Shown one piece after another: positions 33,091-45,420 of a DNA stretch of 64,000 bases. Both the position numbers and the translations under genes were made by a program. The notes below the pieces were generated by a model. It was given only the letters and a program-made list of their open reading frames with translations, was not told the DNA's origin and did no database searches. This stretch comes from Hanleya hanleyi (lineage: Eukaryota > Mollusca > Polyplacophora > Lepidopleurida > Hanleyidae). The stretch lies in contig JAVTVY010017374.1 of assembly GCA_036873755.1 (NCBI GenBank), positions 1 through 64,000 on the forward strand, read 5' to 3'. Numbering within the stretch: position 1 is the first letter of the stretch; each line of letters begins with the position of its first letter.

Positions 33091-33220
33091 TGGCGTTAAT
33101 GACCTTCTTAGTGAACATTATCGTGTAATAATTTTTCGATGTTTAGTTTTGGACCTCATCAAAAAACTAAACATCGAAAAAGTATTACACGATAATAGTC
33201 ACTAAGGCGGTTATTAACTC
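33091..33220. repeat. Near-perfect hairpin of about 55-bp arms and a 10-bp loop
   Basis: Seen: TTAGTGAACATTATCGTGTA, ATAATTTTTCGATGTTTAG pairs with CTAAACATCGAAAAAGTATT, ACACGATAATAGTCACTAA around the loop GGACCTCATC (33151-33160). Only a few mismatches. It may be a foldback MITE or, if transcribed, a dsRNA source. Confidence 0.85.
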
Positions 33221-34639
33221 CTAAATCAATACTTCCAAAAAACTAACGTAGCAAACTCATGCCAGCTACCTCTCATTAACACAGGATGAAACCAGTATAT
33301 CTCTCCCTCTCTTTCTGTCGTGCAAACTTCAATGACCCTGTGTATAAATGAAAGCACACTAGAGGCTATTTTATGATTTCCAAATTGATCATCATTAAAT
33401 GCTACAGTTCTGATGAAAAAATAACCAAGTTATACTTTTGTTGAACTTCACGAATAATGCAGTTTCTTGACGGGAATAACTGGATAAGCTAAAAATAGCG
33501 TTGCTGCTATGTTGCCCAAGCTGCTTTCTCGGGTATTGGTTTGCATTGCATAATCACGTCGAACTACTGAATTGGTACAGGTACGGCTTTTCCTTAACTC
33601 TTTCCATGTCTTGGTTCTGTTCAACATTGCTCAATCTGTATTATTCGCTGTTCTCCTGTGAGAGAACTAGTCTATCACCATGATCTTGTTTTCATATAAC
33701 AAAATAACACGCTATAGTACCAATTATTGGGATTTCCACTAATGAGATTCACATTACAAGCAATGTTATCACTCTGATCAAGCAGAAGTATTGCATGATT
33801 GATTTCATATATTATTACATGCATCTATTTATGTCTTCAGGAATAGCGAGGTACAGTACAGTAGAGGTTTATATATGTGAAATATGCATAATACGCGATC
33901 AAATGTCCTAGACCATACAATGTCATTTAAAGTGGAGCGTTTATTAATTCTATATAAATTTCGTGACATATATTCCTACATTTGTAGCTGCAAATACGCA
34001 GTTTGGAGGTCTTTGCAGTTATAACTGATATCTCCCGTTATCTTCCTCTGTGTTGTCTCGTATATTACGGTCACAACCGAAATGATAGTTGCGTAACCAA
34101 TGACGCCACTCCATATAATTAAACCAATGGAATTGCATGAATTCATTTTCTTCTGACAAAATCTCCCCATGGCTGGTGTCCTTAATTAGTAAGTTATTGG
34201 GTTACATAGAAGATCCAGATGTAAGACTCATCACATAGGAACCGGGTGATACTCGATAGTTCGTGTCCAAGGCTGGGCGATCTCATTCTTTGCCATCACT
34301 GACGACACTGACAACCTCTAGTCCGTTGAGGAAGAAACGACAACGGATGGTAAAGAGAAGCAAATGGTTACACCTGCGAAATGTGTTCTGCTAATTATTT
34401 CTGTGCAATTAAATACTTCAAAGAATATTTATGTGGCAGAAAAAGTATTTTGCACATTCCGTCGCTGATCATTTTTTGAAGATGTTTCTTGTTTTAAATG
34501 GTTTTACAACAACAATCCATTTCACAAATCATCACTTCCATCAACTGAAAAAAAAAGTCATCAAAGATATCGGTCCCAGTAGGTTGTCAGATCCACATCC
34601 TATAACATTTTGTATGATAACATATGGCAATGAATAATC
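33221..34639. other. Unassigned AT-rich stretch
   Basis: No supported features. Confidence 0.5.
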
Positions 34640-36080
34640 TTGGTCATTACGAAGGTGTTCCAAATTTGTTCTCACAGTTGCCATTCCTTTATCATAACTA
34701 TGATCCTACTGAAGCCCAATCAATTACAGAAAATTAAGATGAGTACCGCGAAGATTTCGATAGCATGAGCTTCAATCCGATAGAACTGAATAATTCAGAT
34801 GTACCGCGACGTACCTAACATATACTAATGAATAATCTTAGAAGTCGAAATCTCAATTCACAAAGCGCAATCTATGACATGCAAGATTCAGTCATCTCTC
34901 ATCTTACTATAAATGGGTTTTTTTAGTTTCTCTATATACGCTGCACTTCATTTCTGGGAGTTTGATAAAAATTTCTATGGTATGTCTGATAATTGGTCGG
35001 AATCAACCAAACAGCTGTTCGATATTCCAGGATATGAACCGCTAAACTTGCCTAGAGATGAAAGGCGAGTTGTGGATAAAGTGCTGTATATAACTAACAA
35101 CATCATGAATTTTCGAATCAGAGACGTTCTGCCATTTGTGTAATATGATGTTGATTACTATCACTATTTGTTGAATTATAAACCAGTGGGAAAACGAATG
35201 TTGTTGGGATAATCTATCGTTCTTCAAAGAAAATTTTTGGAAATTTTAATACCAGTGTTCTTGAGATAATGAATACCCTCAGACCAGAAAAGGTAATGGA
35301 GTATTTAATGGGAGATTATAATAATGATCTTTCTAAACCGACCGAAAATATCCTTCCAAATAATTTCTAAAGATACTGAAATCGCATTTTTTCTATCCTA
35401 AATCACGAAACCCACTTTAGTCAAATCAGATATACGGACGTTAATAGCTTTATAAATGTTCATGAAAATAAGCTAACATCGGGAATGCTATTGCCTGATA
35501 TCACTGATGATTTCCCTACGTTTCATGTCTCCAGCAGTTTTCCCTGAAAATACATGAAAGGACGATATTGCCTAAAGAAAAATTACTGCAGAACAAAAAC
35601 TAGACTTTGAGAATGTATAAAAGATATAAATTGGGATAATGTGACCAACGAAAAAAATGATGCTAATAGTGCCCTACAAACATTTCTGCTTCGAAATAAA
35701 AAAAATATCAAACTATGGATCAGCCCTGCTATATACTCCGCTCAAAAAAAAAATTGTTTAGACTAAACAGGCAATAGAAGCACTACATAATAAATATAAG
35801 AGGGTATATGTAAAACTCTTCATCAGTTAATGAACCGTAAGAAAAAGTTCCTCGCCTTGCCATGTTTCATCAGCAACACCATCTCCATCACGGATCATTT
35901 AGGAATTACAAATAATTTAAATTACTATTTTCAGTTCTGTAACAGGAATATTAACATTAGATATTCCAAACCCATCCAACGATTTCAAGGACTTCTTACC
36001 GTAAAATCATCAACTCAAGAAGCTTCATCATCAGCTTCATTACACCATAAAAGTCTGCTTTATCACTTCATAATTTGAGT
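34640..36080 (+). pseudogene. Decayed LINE endonuclease region
   Basis: Seen: one frame from 35281 reads EKVMEYLMGDYNNDLSKPTE, then after two stops IRYTDVNSFINVHENKLTSG and MLLPDITDDFPTFHV. These match the GDFN and SDHxP motifs of the apurinic-like endonuclease domain of LINE ORF2; here GDFN is GDYN and the catalytic His of SDH is Asp. Further on, INWDNVTNEKNDANSALQTF and, near 35830, CFISNTISITDHLGITNNLN, YYFQF fit the linker between endonuclease and RT. Upstream, 34645-34910 has collinear fragments with stops. It carries many stops and is inactive; which of the local LINE families it belongs to is unknown. Confidence 0.7.
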
Positions 36081-36411
36081 TCAGATCTATTCCTTTTTTC
36101 GCGGAGTACCGCCGATGAATTCGGTCCCAATTCTAAGAATGCCGCCTTTGTGTGAAGGGATATACAGATATACTGAAGATATGCATCAATTGATGCGGTT
36201 CAATAAATGTATGCACTTCGAGGTGAAGCATCCGTAAAATTTAACAAATGTTTCCCTATCTGGGACATCATTTTTAATCAACCCATCAGACTATGCACAG
36301 AAGATCCTGCAAGAACATCGAAAATAGCTGAGAATAATCTGGTGTGACGATTCACAGTTCATAGAGCAGTTCCCGGAAATGTGCTGGCTGTACGCAATGA
36401 ATCTGACTAAA

Positions 36412-36530
36412 TTTGGTGGGAGGTTGGTGGCAGGTTGGTTGGTGGGAGGTTGGTGGGAGGTTAACGTTGGTGGGAGGTTGGTAGGAGGTTGATGGGAGGT
36501 TGGTGGGTGGGAGGTTGGTGGGAGGTTATA
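36412..36530 (+). repeat. GGTGGGAGGTT minisatellite, G-quadruplex-prone
   Basis: Seen: about ten imperfect copies of an 11-bp unit GGTGGGAGGTT, with GGG runs on the plus strand every 8-15 bases. The Pro/Thr-rich minus-strand frame is a by-product. Confidence 0.85.
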
Positions 36531-36539
36531 GTGAAATCT

Positions 36540-36790
36540 ACCAAACAGGCATCTTGTTTTATCTAAATGTACTTGGGCTGGTGATTTTATATAAAGAACA
36601 TCAGGATGTCTTTTTCTCATCATTGAAAACTGCTGATAATTTATCTTTCAAACTCTTGTGGGGTGTTTTAATTTGTCATTTCCTTTTGCATACTTTCGAA
36701 TTGATGCTAAATGTCGAATGAATGACGTCTTTGGATTATTGACGCGGAAAATCTGAGTGCTGAATGATATTATGTTCAAAGAACGATTGC
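36540..36790 (+). mobile_element. LINE family A 3' UTR fragment
   Basis: Seen: AAGAACATCAGGATGTCT, TCATCATTGAAAACTGCTGA and CTTTGGATTATTGACGCGGA keep the order found at 25150-25320. Confidence 0.6.
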
Positions 36791-38246
36791 TGTATATTAG
36801 TCAGATTCTCCATGGATTTATCCAGTAACTATTATTCGGATAACAAAGTATTCAGCATTTTGGAAAACATGATCGGAAATATTGTTTGGGTGGTGGTGGG
36901 TGAAGCAAAGACAGTATACTGCTTAAAATCAGTATGTGGTCAGAAGTTCTTGGTATGTATGTAACCAGAAACACTAACCAATGGCACGGAGTACCGTTTA
37001 TGTTTCGTTGTATGCAATAATGTCCAAAAAAATGAAAAAATAGCTGACAATATGAAAAACTTTATCTTCATTTCATGTTTTTCTATTAACAATTTGTGTT
37101 AACCTTTATGGGGCATCCCAACAATTATAATTGATTATAACGATGCAATTAAAATATGAGAGGTAGCCACACGAAAATGGGCCGGTTCTTTAGGTTCAGT
37201 TACACACTTGCTGTGAGGGATAATGTTTAAAAAATTATTAGCCTACAGACGAAATGAAAACCAAAAATCATAAAACCTAAGACTGAGATGGGGTGCATTC
37301 AAAGTTGAAATTTTATAATCAGTCTTAATTCTACTCCACATGGGGTGCGGTGCAGTTAGCCATGCTAATTTATCCTCGTGTTACGCTTAAAATTCTTATG
37401 TATATGTCTACAAGGGTAGTGTACGACAGACTATCACTATACATTCATCATCTCGGTAATCATAAAACTGGTGCACTTGCTGCACAATTAATATGGAACA
37501 AAATGACATCTTAATATGTACATTTCGTTATTCGAGTCTCCCAATGGGCGTTTGCTGACCTTTTGAAGTTTTTGTCCTTCGGGTTATCTTCAGTGAGCTC
37601 AATGATGTCCCATCGAAGGGTCATGGCATTTCTTTCGAAAGGTCTGTTTATATAGCAAAAATCTCACTAAACCTTCAACATAACAGCAGGCAGGATACAT
37701 ATTTGAGGTTCAGGGTCATATAAGATCCACCTGTAATATCATGCAAAACATATTAGTTGAATTCAAATTGGCGGCCATGATTTTACCACTGAAGTTCGAG
37801 TCCGCCTCATTTTTCGCATTTATCCCCTGTAATTGCCTGGTAATACTTCTGTATGAATACTTCTTCCTATCATTGTCTCATTGCTCATCAGCATGAAAGA
37901 AGTAGATCAGTCTAGAACTTGATGTTGTATATATGTAATTCGGCTCAAATGGGTTTCACATACTGTTAACCGCCGATGTTAATCACTGACTAGGGGCCGT
38001 ATGAGCACAAAGTAGCTGAAACCCATATGATCTTCATTGACGATAGCAAATGGGTTGCTGAAAGCCATTCTGTTCCTGGTTAAAAAAAAAATTGGAAATG
38101 GTTCCCAGAATGTTTTATCGTGATGAAGATGTGTATCGTTCGATTCAAGCCTTTACTTTATGTACTGGTCTAAGGAATGTCATACTAAATTGCTTAACAT
38201 CGGTGCGCAGGTAGAATTGATGACTATTTAATGTTTCTCAAATTAA
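36791..38246. other. Unassigned stretch
   Basis: A weak LINE 3' UTR match (CTAGGGGCCGTATGAGCAC, about 37990) is the only recognisable piece. Confidence 0.45.
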
Positions 38247-38960
38247 GTGCGATTTGATAATGTATCCTACCAAACTAAAATGCGGCGTAAGAATATCGTG
38301 CGTACATCGAAGCATCTGGCGAAGTTTCTTTTTGTACTGGTGTATTTAGATCCTGATATTTCCAAGGGCATGCAGTGTCGGCGGTACATTAAGATCAATA
38401 CAGTTCAATCTTATAATTGCTGGCACGATGTTATCCGAGGTCTCTTCTCCTTCCTTTTCATATCGACAAAACCTTATTTTTGTCATGAGTCAAAGAAAAG
38501 GTGTCTAATCCAGAATAAGTCTCATGATAATCTAATATCTTGCACTGGGCGAATGGCTCAAGTTTCCAATTTCGGCATTCTTCCAACGTCAGAGTTTGTA
38601 ACCTCCAAACCGTCGGTAAACAGACTCTGACTTCACCCCTATACAAATGTCTGACGCGCAGCCGCATTGCGTCTTTTCCGCTAAGCCAATGAGAGACCGT
38701 GTTTTATTTTCCGGCTGACTACGTCATCACAGCTGATCACCGCGTGAAGATGGGCGGTCATACTGTAAACAAAATTTGACAGGAGAGCATTCTGATTCAC
38801 GTTTCATATCACCAGTCTTTTGAACTCAGTGAGAGAGGGTAACACAACACAAATCAAAGTCAGCACAAAATATAATATTGAAGAATTACTCAGCCAAAAT
38901 CACTCATCTGAACTTCAGCGAGATATATATTATTATGTATTTATGCTCGAGATAGACTAG
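38247..38960. other. Unassigned stretch with a 127-codon frame and a promoter-like patch
   Basis: The plus-strand frame 38247-38630 has no recognised domain; its start shares AAAATGCGGCGT and its middle TGCTGGCAC with 21330-21480, suggesting dispersed repeat rather than gene. Just downstream, AAGCCAATGAGAG (about 38683) and CTACGTCATCAC (about 38718) are CCAAT-box- and CRE-like. Confidence 0.3.
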
Positions 38961-41439
38961 GTCAGAGAATGAGCTCAGTTTGCTGGGAAAGACAAACACA
39001 ATACTCAGAAATTCTGGTTAGGTCATTTATTCAAATGACAATGGTTATGATCATTAATTCAAATGACAAATCATTTATTCAAATGACAAATGATAAAATA
39101 GCAGGGGCATGGAGAACACATATGAATTATGTGAATTATGTGTTACCAAATGCAGTGATAGAACATGCCCCCAATTAGCAAATAATGTAAATGTTGTTAT
39201 ACCAGCAAAGGTGGGGAGCATAAGGGCCACAGATAACAGTGGAGTAAAAGATGGAACTGTTATCACCCACCCGAAGTCTCTGACCTAGCCCTTACAGTAT
39301 GTAACACAAAACAGTAGGATGAGGAGTAGATATCACTGGCCTCTTAGTTGTTTTGATAACCTGAGAATGGCAGCAACTGGCTAGCATTAACTGAAGTAAT
39401 GACTTTGACTACAAATGTTTACATCTTCATGAGCAGATCAATGGTAATATAGCAGCCAACTATATCAAGACTGTGCAAGTGCATGAAATAATACAATCAG
39501 GTACATGTAGTTTATTTTGCACAGGGCACATAGCAAGACAGATTGACTCAAACAAATATTAAGGGAACTCATTCCCCAAATTAGCATGTAAATCAATGAA
39601 AGATAGCATGAAAAAACATGGGCAATCTATTACTATGCGTCCATGGATGGTGGAATATTACCTTACCAAAAACAAGAAACAGTGCATAGTACCTGTGACA
39701 AATCTTTAGACTTAAAATGATAGAAATATGCATAAGTGTGCCTGAAGGTAGGGGCACAGAAATCCACATCAGCCAAGTACTGGAAGAACAAATACCATTC
39801 AGGGCAGCATAAAATACCTGTCATATAGTGAAGAACCATATTAATACAATAAATATATAGCACGAGAAAGGTTCATGGGCCTGTCAGGATTTTTTTTATT
39901 TTATTTCTTTTCTTTATTTCAATTAAAGAAAACAACTGGCACTGGAAGAGTCATGGTTACCCTCCTAAAAATGAGTAATATCCTTCACTTCTCAGACATT
40001 CCCCCACAAAACATTGAACTGCCAGCCAGTTAAATTGTATGGCAGATAAAAACATGAAGATCCTCAGGGTTGTCCATTGTCCAAGGGAAGGTTAGGATTA
40101 AGCCTCGCTTTCTCAAGAATAATCTTTGAAATAAAGTGGACAAAAGGAAGTCAATATGATTATTGTATAATACATAATACAGGAATTCACACATACCAGT
40201 ATCTGTGTGTGATGGAGCTCACTGGTAAAAGACCTGAAAGTGATAGTAATGATAGTTAGTACTGGATTCACAAGCCTGGGGATGATAGGATGAGGTAGGA
40301 TTTCCTCTCTGAAATAGACAATGCACGAGGAATTCTTAAAGATAAAAGTGTTTTACAACGTCCATATTTACGCTTCCCCATGGAAAGCACTGCTACTGCA
40401 AACAGACTGGTGGTCTGTAAAGTAACACACAAGAAACTTAGAAACAAACTAATACAATATAATAACCTGGGATACAGTATATCAGAGGGACCAGTGATTC
40501 CACCGAATTAAGCTGCAGATGATATGTACAGACATGTCACTGGAGCCCCTCAACCCTCTGTCACACTGCACTCCAGAAAGAACAATCTTTGGGATCACCT
40601 ACATTTATAGAAAGCTCACTGAGAAAAACCTGGAAATAATAATTAAAGGAAAGGAGTTAACACAGGATCAGCAAGCATAGAGATGCTGAGAGCAGGCAAC
40701 CATTTCTGTCTGTGAGTATGAAATCATAATGGAATAAGGAACTATCAGGGTCTGAAATAGCAGCATGATCAGATATGTCTGATGAAAAAACTTATCTCGC
40801 CTATGTTCAAAGCATAAAGTTCGACCAAACTCTGGGAATTGACTGAGAATTTGAACATGTTGAATTAGCTTATCTCAGACCCTGAACAATAATACAGACA
40901 ATATCAAACATGCTGGCAGCTCCAGAGGAAATTCAGGCTGAAGAAAGTTCTGCACAATGCTGTATGCTGTGTTGTCAAACCTGGTCATGGACATACCTGT
41001 ATAGAATTGGAAGAAAAAAATAAAAAGTTAAGTACTAGTTACTCATGTAAGGAAAGCAGTCTCATCAATGCAAGAACAAGAGTAAATGACTCAACCAAAA
41101 CAACTAGAGTCTAGGCACATATCATTTCAACCCTTCTAGAGGTCTGAAAATATCCCCAATTTGATCCCCAATGACAAGAGTTATAGAGAGGTTACACTGT
41201 AAATCACACTCTAGCAGGGTCTGAAGTAGCGGTCAGACATGAGATATATCTGATCAAAATCTGGTTCTGTCAGATCAAAAGTTGCTATCCTGTCCAAGTT
41301 CATATGTTAGATATAAAAAAAAATGAAATTTTCTTACATATTTATAGACTCTGCTCGAGTATAATAGGGACCATCTGAATATGATGTTGAGACAAAGCAT
41401 AGGTGATGGTGTCACACTTCTCCTACAATATGAATAGAA
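38961..41439. other. Unassigned stretch with small inverted-repeat candidates
   Basis: CAGGGTCTGAAATAGC at about 40748 and GCTTATCTCAGACCCTG at about 40868 are inverted and could bound a MITE of about 140 bp; a related CAGGGTCTGAAGTAGC lies at about 41216. ATTTATTCAAATGACAA is repeated at about 39025-39090. No gene supported. Confidence 0.4.
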
Positions 41440-41449
41440 AAGAACAAGT

Positions 41450-42270
41450 CAATTCTATGTACTGAGATGAGAGCAGTCAATGCGGGCCTCCTGAAAAGTA
41501 GAATGTATTACGACCATGACCACACACTAAATATATACACAAGTAAATTCAGTTCAAGTCACTATGATATAGCTGGATTTCTGACAAGCTTAATGTTTAT
41601 CTATACTGAAATGTGAGCAGTCAATGCTGACCTCATGAGAAGTAGAATGTATTATGACCATGACCACACACTAAATATATACACCAAGTAAATTCAGTTC
41701 AAGTCACTATGATATAGCTGGATTTCTGACAAGCTTAATGTTTATCTATACTGAAATGTGAGCAGTCAATGCTGACCTCATGAGAAGTAGAATGTATTAT
41801 GACCATGATCACACACTAAGTATATACACCAAGTAAATTCAGTTCAAGTCACTATGATATGGTTGGATTTCTGACAAGCATATGTTCATGTATTCTGAAT
41901 TGATGAGCAGTCAATGCTGACCTCATGAGAAGCAGAATGTATTATGACCATGATCGCACACTAAATATAAACACCAAGTAAATTCAGTCCAAGTCAGTAT
42001 GATATAGCTGGATTTCTGACAAGCTTAGTGTGTTCATGTATACTGAATTGTGAGCAGTCAATGCTGACCTCCTGAGCAGCAGAATGTATTATGACCATGA
42101 TATAACTGACTTTCTGACAAGCTTAGTATGTTCATGTATACTGAAATATGAGCAGTCAATGCTGACCTCATGAGAAGTAGAATGTATTATGACCCTGATC
42201 ATACACTAAATATATATACACCAAGTAAATTCAGTTCAAGTCACTGTGATACAGCTGGATTTCAGAGATA
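41450..42270 (+). repeat. Tandem array of about 145-bp units
   Basis: Seen: GAGCAGTCAATGC starts at 41471, 41615, 41760, 41905, 42052 and 42150, a 144-147-bp period with the fifth unit shortened to 98 bp. Shared blocks are AGTAGAATGTATTATGACCA, TATATACACCAAGTAAATTC and GCTGGATTTCTGACAAGC. Confidence 0.92.
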
Positions 42271-42809
42271 CACGTAGGCGGTGATGCACAGTGTATCTGA
42301 GTGATGATAGATAGAGCATACAAAATCATCGCTAAATTCTGGCTCATAAAAATCCATGTTAACGTTGGTAATATGTATACCACTTGGTAGAACAGGTAAT
42401 TCAGCAAAAGCAGCAGGACTCTAGCTTGATGGATTATTCTGGAGTTGATGAAGAAGGAATGATATGCCTCCATCTCATGAATATACAGTCAATGGAGCAG
42501 AGGGTCCAAAACAGGATAGGAGTGACTGGACAGCGGAATGGGATAAAAAATCAACTGGGCTTCCCAACATCCAAAATCGTCCGCAGACACAACAGGATCT
42601 GTAAGTATAGAGATATAACGCAGTATCCACATTCTGGCATGCGATTCAATTCCCGCTGTCCTGGATTCCTGAATACAGGATTGAACAGTAACGTCTAAAT
42701 GGTAACTAGACAAGGTAGATACAGAGCACTTGAGAAACAATCTGTATGTTCAGGCCCTGGACCTTCTGTATTTAAAACAGCTATGAATGAGTGTCACTAC
42801 TCTGAGTGT

Positions 42810-43600
42810 AGTAAGTGGGTCAACCTCCCGTATTTACAACCACAAGTGGCACTACTGTGAGTGTGACAAATTAGGGTCAACCTAAGAGCAGCAAATTGTG
42901 TCAACACTGTGACAAATTGGGTCTTCCTCATATAGACTTGATAAATGTCATATACTGTGAAAAATCAGATCATAATATAAGGCCACCCACAATATTTTCT
43001 AGGGTTGCCTGTTCACATATGTGAAAAGGTTACATAAGAAAGTTTTAGATTCGATAGGATTTCACAAAACTGTCTTAAAACATGAAGTCACAACACTAGG
43101 GTCAACGTGCCCAAGTGTCCTATTGATTCATACAGTGCAATGGCAAAAGGGGTCAACCTCCCCTGTAATAAATAGTGACAAATGGGGTCAACCTCCCCTG
43201 CAATTACACTGGGGTCAACCTCCCCAGGAATCACAGTCACTAAATCATACCATGTACAGTCACTATGTACCATGGTAAAAAGGGGTCAACCTCCCCTGTA
43301 AATAGCCATGTACAATGTACAATGGCCAAGGCAGGGTTGGAGATAAGGGAAAATAATTTGATCAGAGACTATTATCAAAAGCTTTGAATTTGATCAGCAA
43401 ATTATTTATCCATGTTTTATCGCTATGGAATTTGGATTGATTAGTGTCCAAATTTGATTAGTTATTGCTGATCACTGTCCCTTATTTCCAACCTCCCCTT
43501 GAATAAATAGTGACAAATGGGGTCAACCTCCCCAGCAATTACAATTAGCTGTGTACAATGTACATTAGCAAATGGGGTCAACCTCCCCTGTAATCGCAAT
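42810..43600 (+). repeat. Interspersed GGGGTCAACCTCCCC motif cluster
   Basis: Seen: GGGGTCAACCTCCCC or close variants occur at about 42819, 43150, 43183, 43211, 43283, 43518 and 43575, often after GTGACAAAT and before TGTAAT or TGCAAT. Spacing is irregular, so this is a degraded minisatellite rather than a clean array. The motif is close to palindromic around GGGG-AACC-CCCC. Confidence 0.8.
43335..43497. mobile_element. Small MITE with GGTTGGARATAAGGGA termini
   Basis: Seen: GGTTGGAGATAAGGGA at 43335 is inverted at the right end as TCCCTTATTTCCAACC, with TTTGATCAG and CTGATCA also inverted inside. It interrupts the motif cluster. Target duplication not resolved. Confidence 0.6.
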
Positions 43601-45331
43601 CAATTAAAATATGCCATGCCAGAAATGCCCCTGAACTTTTAGGTGCTTCAGTTTAGAAGTGTGCAAATTCTCACAAAAATCTTCATGTAAGTTGAATTTA
43701 GCTAAGTTTTTTTTTTTTTTTTTTTTTTTACAAATTCACAGCCACTCACCATGATTTTGAAATTAGTCTCTTAGATATTTTAAGAATAGAGATTTAGAGC
43801 TCACAAAGCACCGAATTTGCCATGTATAAGTGCATGACAATTCATAATTATAAATAGTGAACAAAGGCTAATGGGCAACCTACCCTAGAATAGAAACCAT
43901 GTATATTATGATATTAACTGCTCCCACTGGAAGACCATTTTTTCTTCCAAAAACATTGCAGTGATTAATTTTATTAAAATGAAAAATTCATGAAAAGTCA
44001 ATTCCCAAAATTATGACAAATGTCTTAGGGTCTGTGGCAAATCGCTCAACTGATCTATCTGCCCAATCAATCAATGTTAACAAGCGGTACTGTGACGAAT
44101 ATGGTATTACCTAGCCACTAAGTGTGACAAATAGACCGATATATAATCAAGTGCATGCTCGAATTGGAATGTTGCATGATGCATGCTTATAGTGCACTCC
44201 AGCACTGTGAGTATAGTTCAATGACTTCCCACTTCCCATGCTTACCATTGGAGGTGCAGCTTTTAATGAATGTCTCCATAAGCATATTAATAGTACACAC
44301 TTTGACACGAGATTAAAATTTAAAGTATGAAAAGGTTAGGAGAAGAGTGTATAAATTCTATCAAACACTGTTTGATTCTAAAACAGCATCAATAGTAATG
44401 ATAGTACGGTGAATTGTACAATTATAGGACACTATGAAAATTCAAATGTTTACAAATATCTAATTCTTATTTACTGAATTTCATTATACATAACCAAAAT
44501 ATGGAAATAATTTCACAAGTATGGGCTGATAATCAGTGATAACCGTATAAGGCTAACATCCAAGCTAATAACATTGATAAAATTGACTGGAATTTAGGCT
44601 AAATATAAATTGCGACACAGTAACGAGTGAGTTGAATTCGCACACAACCATGATAAATGTGGGCCCTATTTGATTTTGAACCAGCCGACGAACTCACCCA
44701 GTTTACGGATATGCAGGGGACATCACACGGTTCATCCAACAACGCATCGCAGCATATCTAGCAAAGACTGTCTACTAGTGTAGTCATTACACATTCGTAA
44801 CACCATACGGGTCCTTGATGCATGGATCCAAAAGGCCAACAGATCCTCAGTGGTTGTCATGAGTCAGGGGCCAGATTTCGACTGTTCAACGACACCACGT
44901 TCGGCGCGACCTCGTGACCCAGATTGTCCGAATCTGTGGGACTAGAAAAACTTAAACGTGACGTTCCCTACATTTCTGTAGCAAACTTGAGAAACCAAAT
45001 CCATCACTGACATTTTCCAGAAACAAATTCCAGGTAGCCGAGGAAACACCGACCTCGTGGTACAAAGTTGGAGAGTCTAATATAAGGGCGATAACTCACA
45101 ATCAACATTTACAATAAAACTATAATCACGTTAACATTAGAAAGCGACCTTGTTGATCCTCACATAAACTTAATTATGGTAACCCTAATTTCCTTTTATG
45201 TGCAACAAGTAAGTAATAAAAACAATGAGTGAATGAAGTGGACGAGAAATATGCATCGAAACACATCATTGGCCTAATTTCCTCACAATACCAACTATTT
45301 AATGATAAGATATCTGCAGTTAAATGTGTTT
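43601..45331. other. Unassigned stretch with a poly(T) run
   Basis: A T-run of about 21 bases lies at 43709-43729. The region 44640-45070 is more GC-balanced but shows no frame or splice pattern I can support. Confidence 0.45.
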
Positions 45332-45420
45332 CCCTGGTTATAACCATAAATAATATTAAAGGAATAGACAACCTTTGATAAACGTATATTGCAAATGAAA
45401 GAACAATTCCAGGAGTGTCC
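45332..45420 (-). repeat. Inverted partner of 46617-46702
   Basis: Seen on the minus strand: GGTTGTCTATTCCTTTAATA preceded by ATACGTTTATC and TTCTTTCATTTGC; the plus-strand copy at 46617-46702 has TGTTGTCTATTCCTTTAAGA and matching upstream blocks. The minus-strand frames at 45174-45422 and 45295-45675 and the plus-strand frame at 46618-46827 overlap these copies, so they are probably repeat-derived. Confidence 0.55.

Noticed and set aside
38247..38630. 127-codon plus-strand ORF
   Set aside because: Shares short blocks with 21330-21480 and lacks any recognised domain; more likely dispersed repeat.
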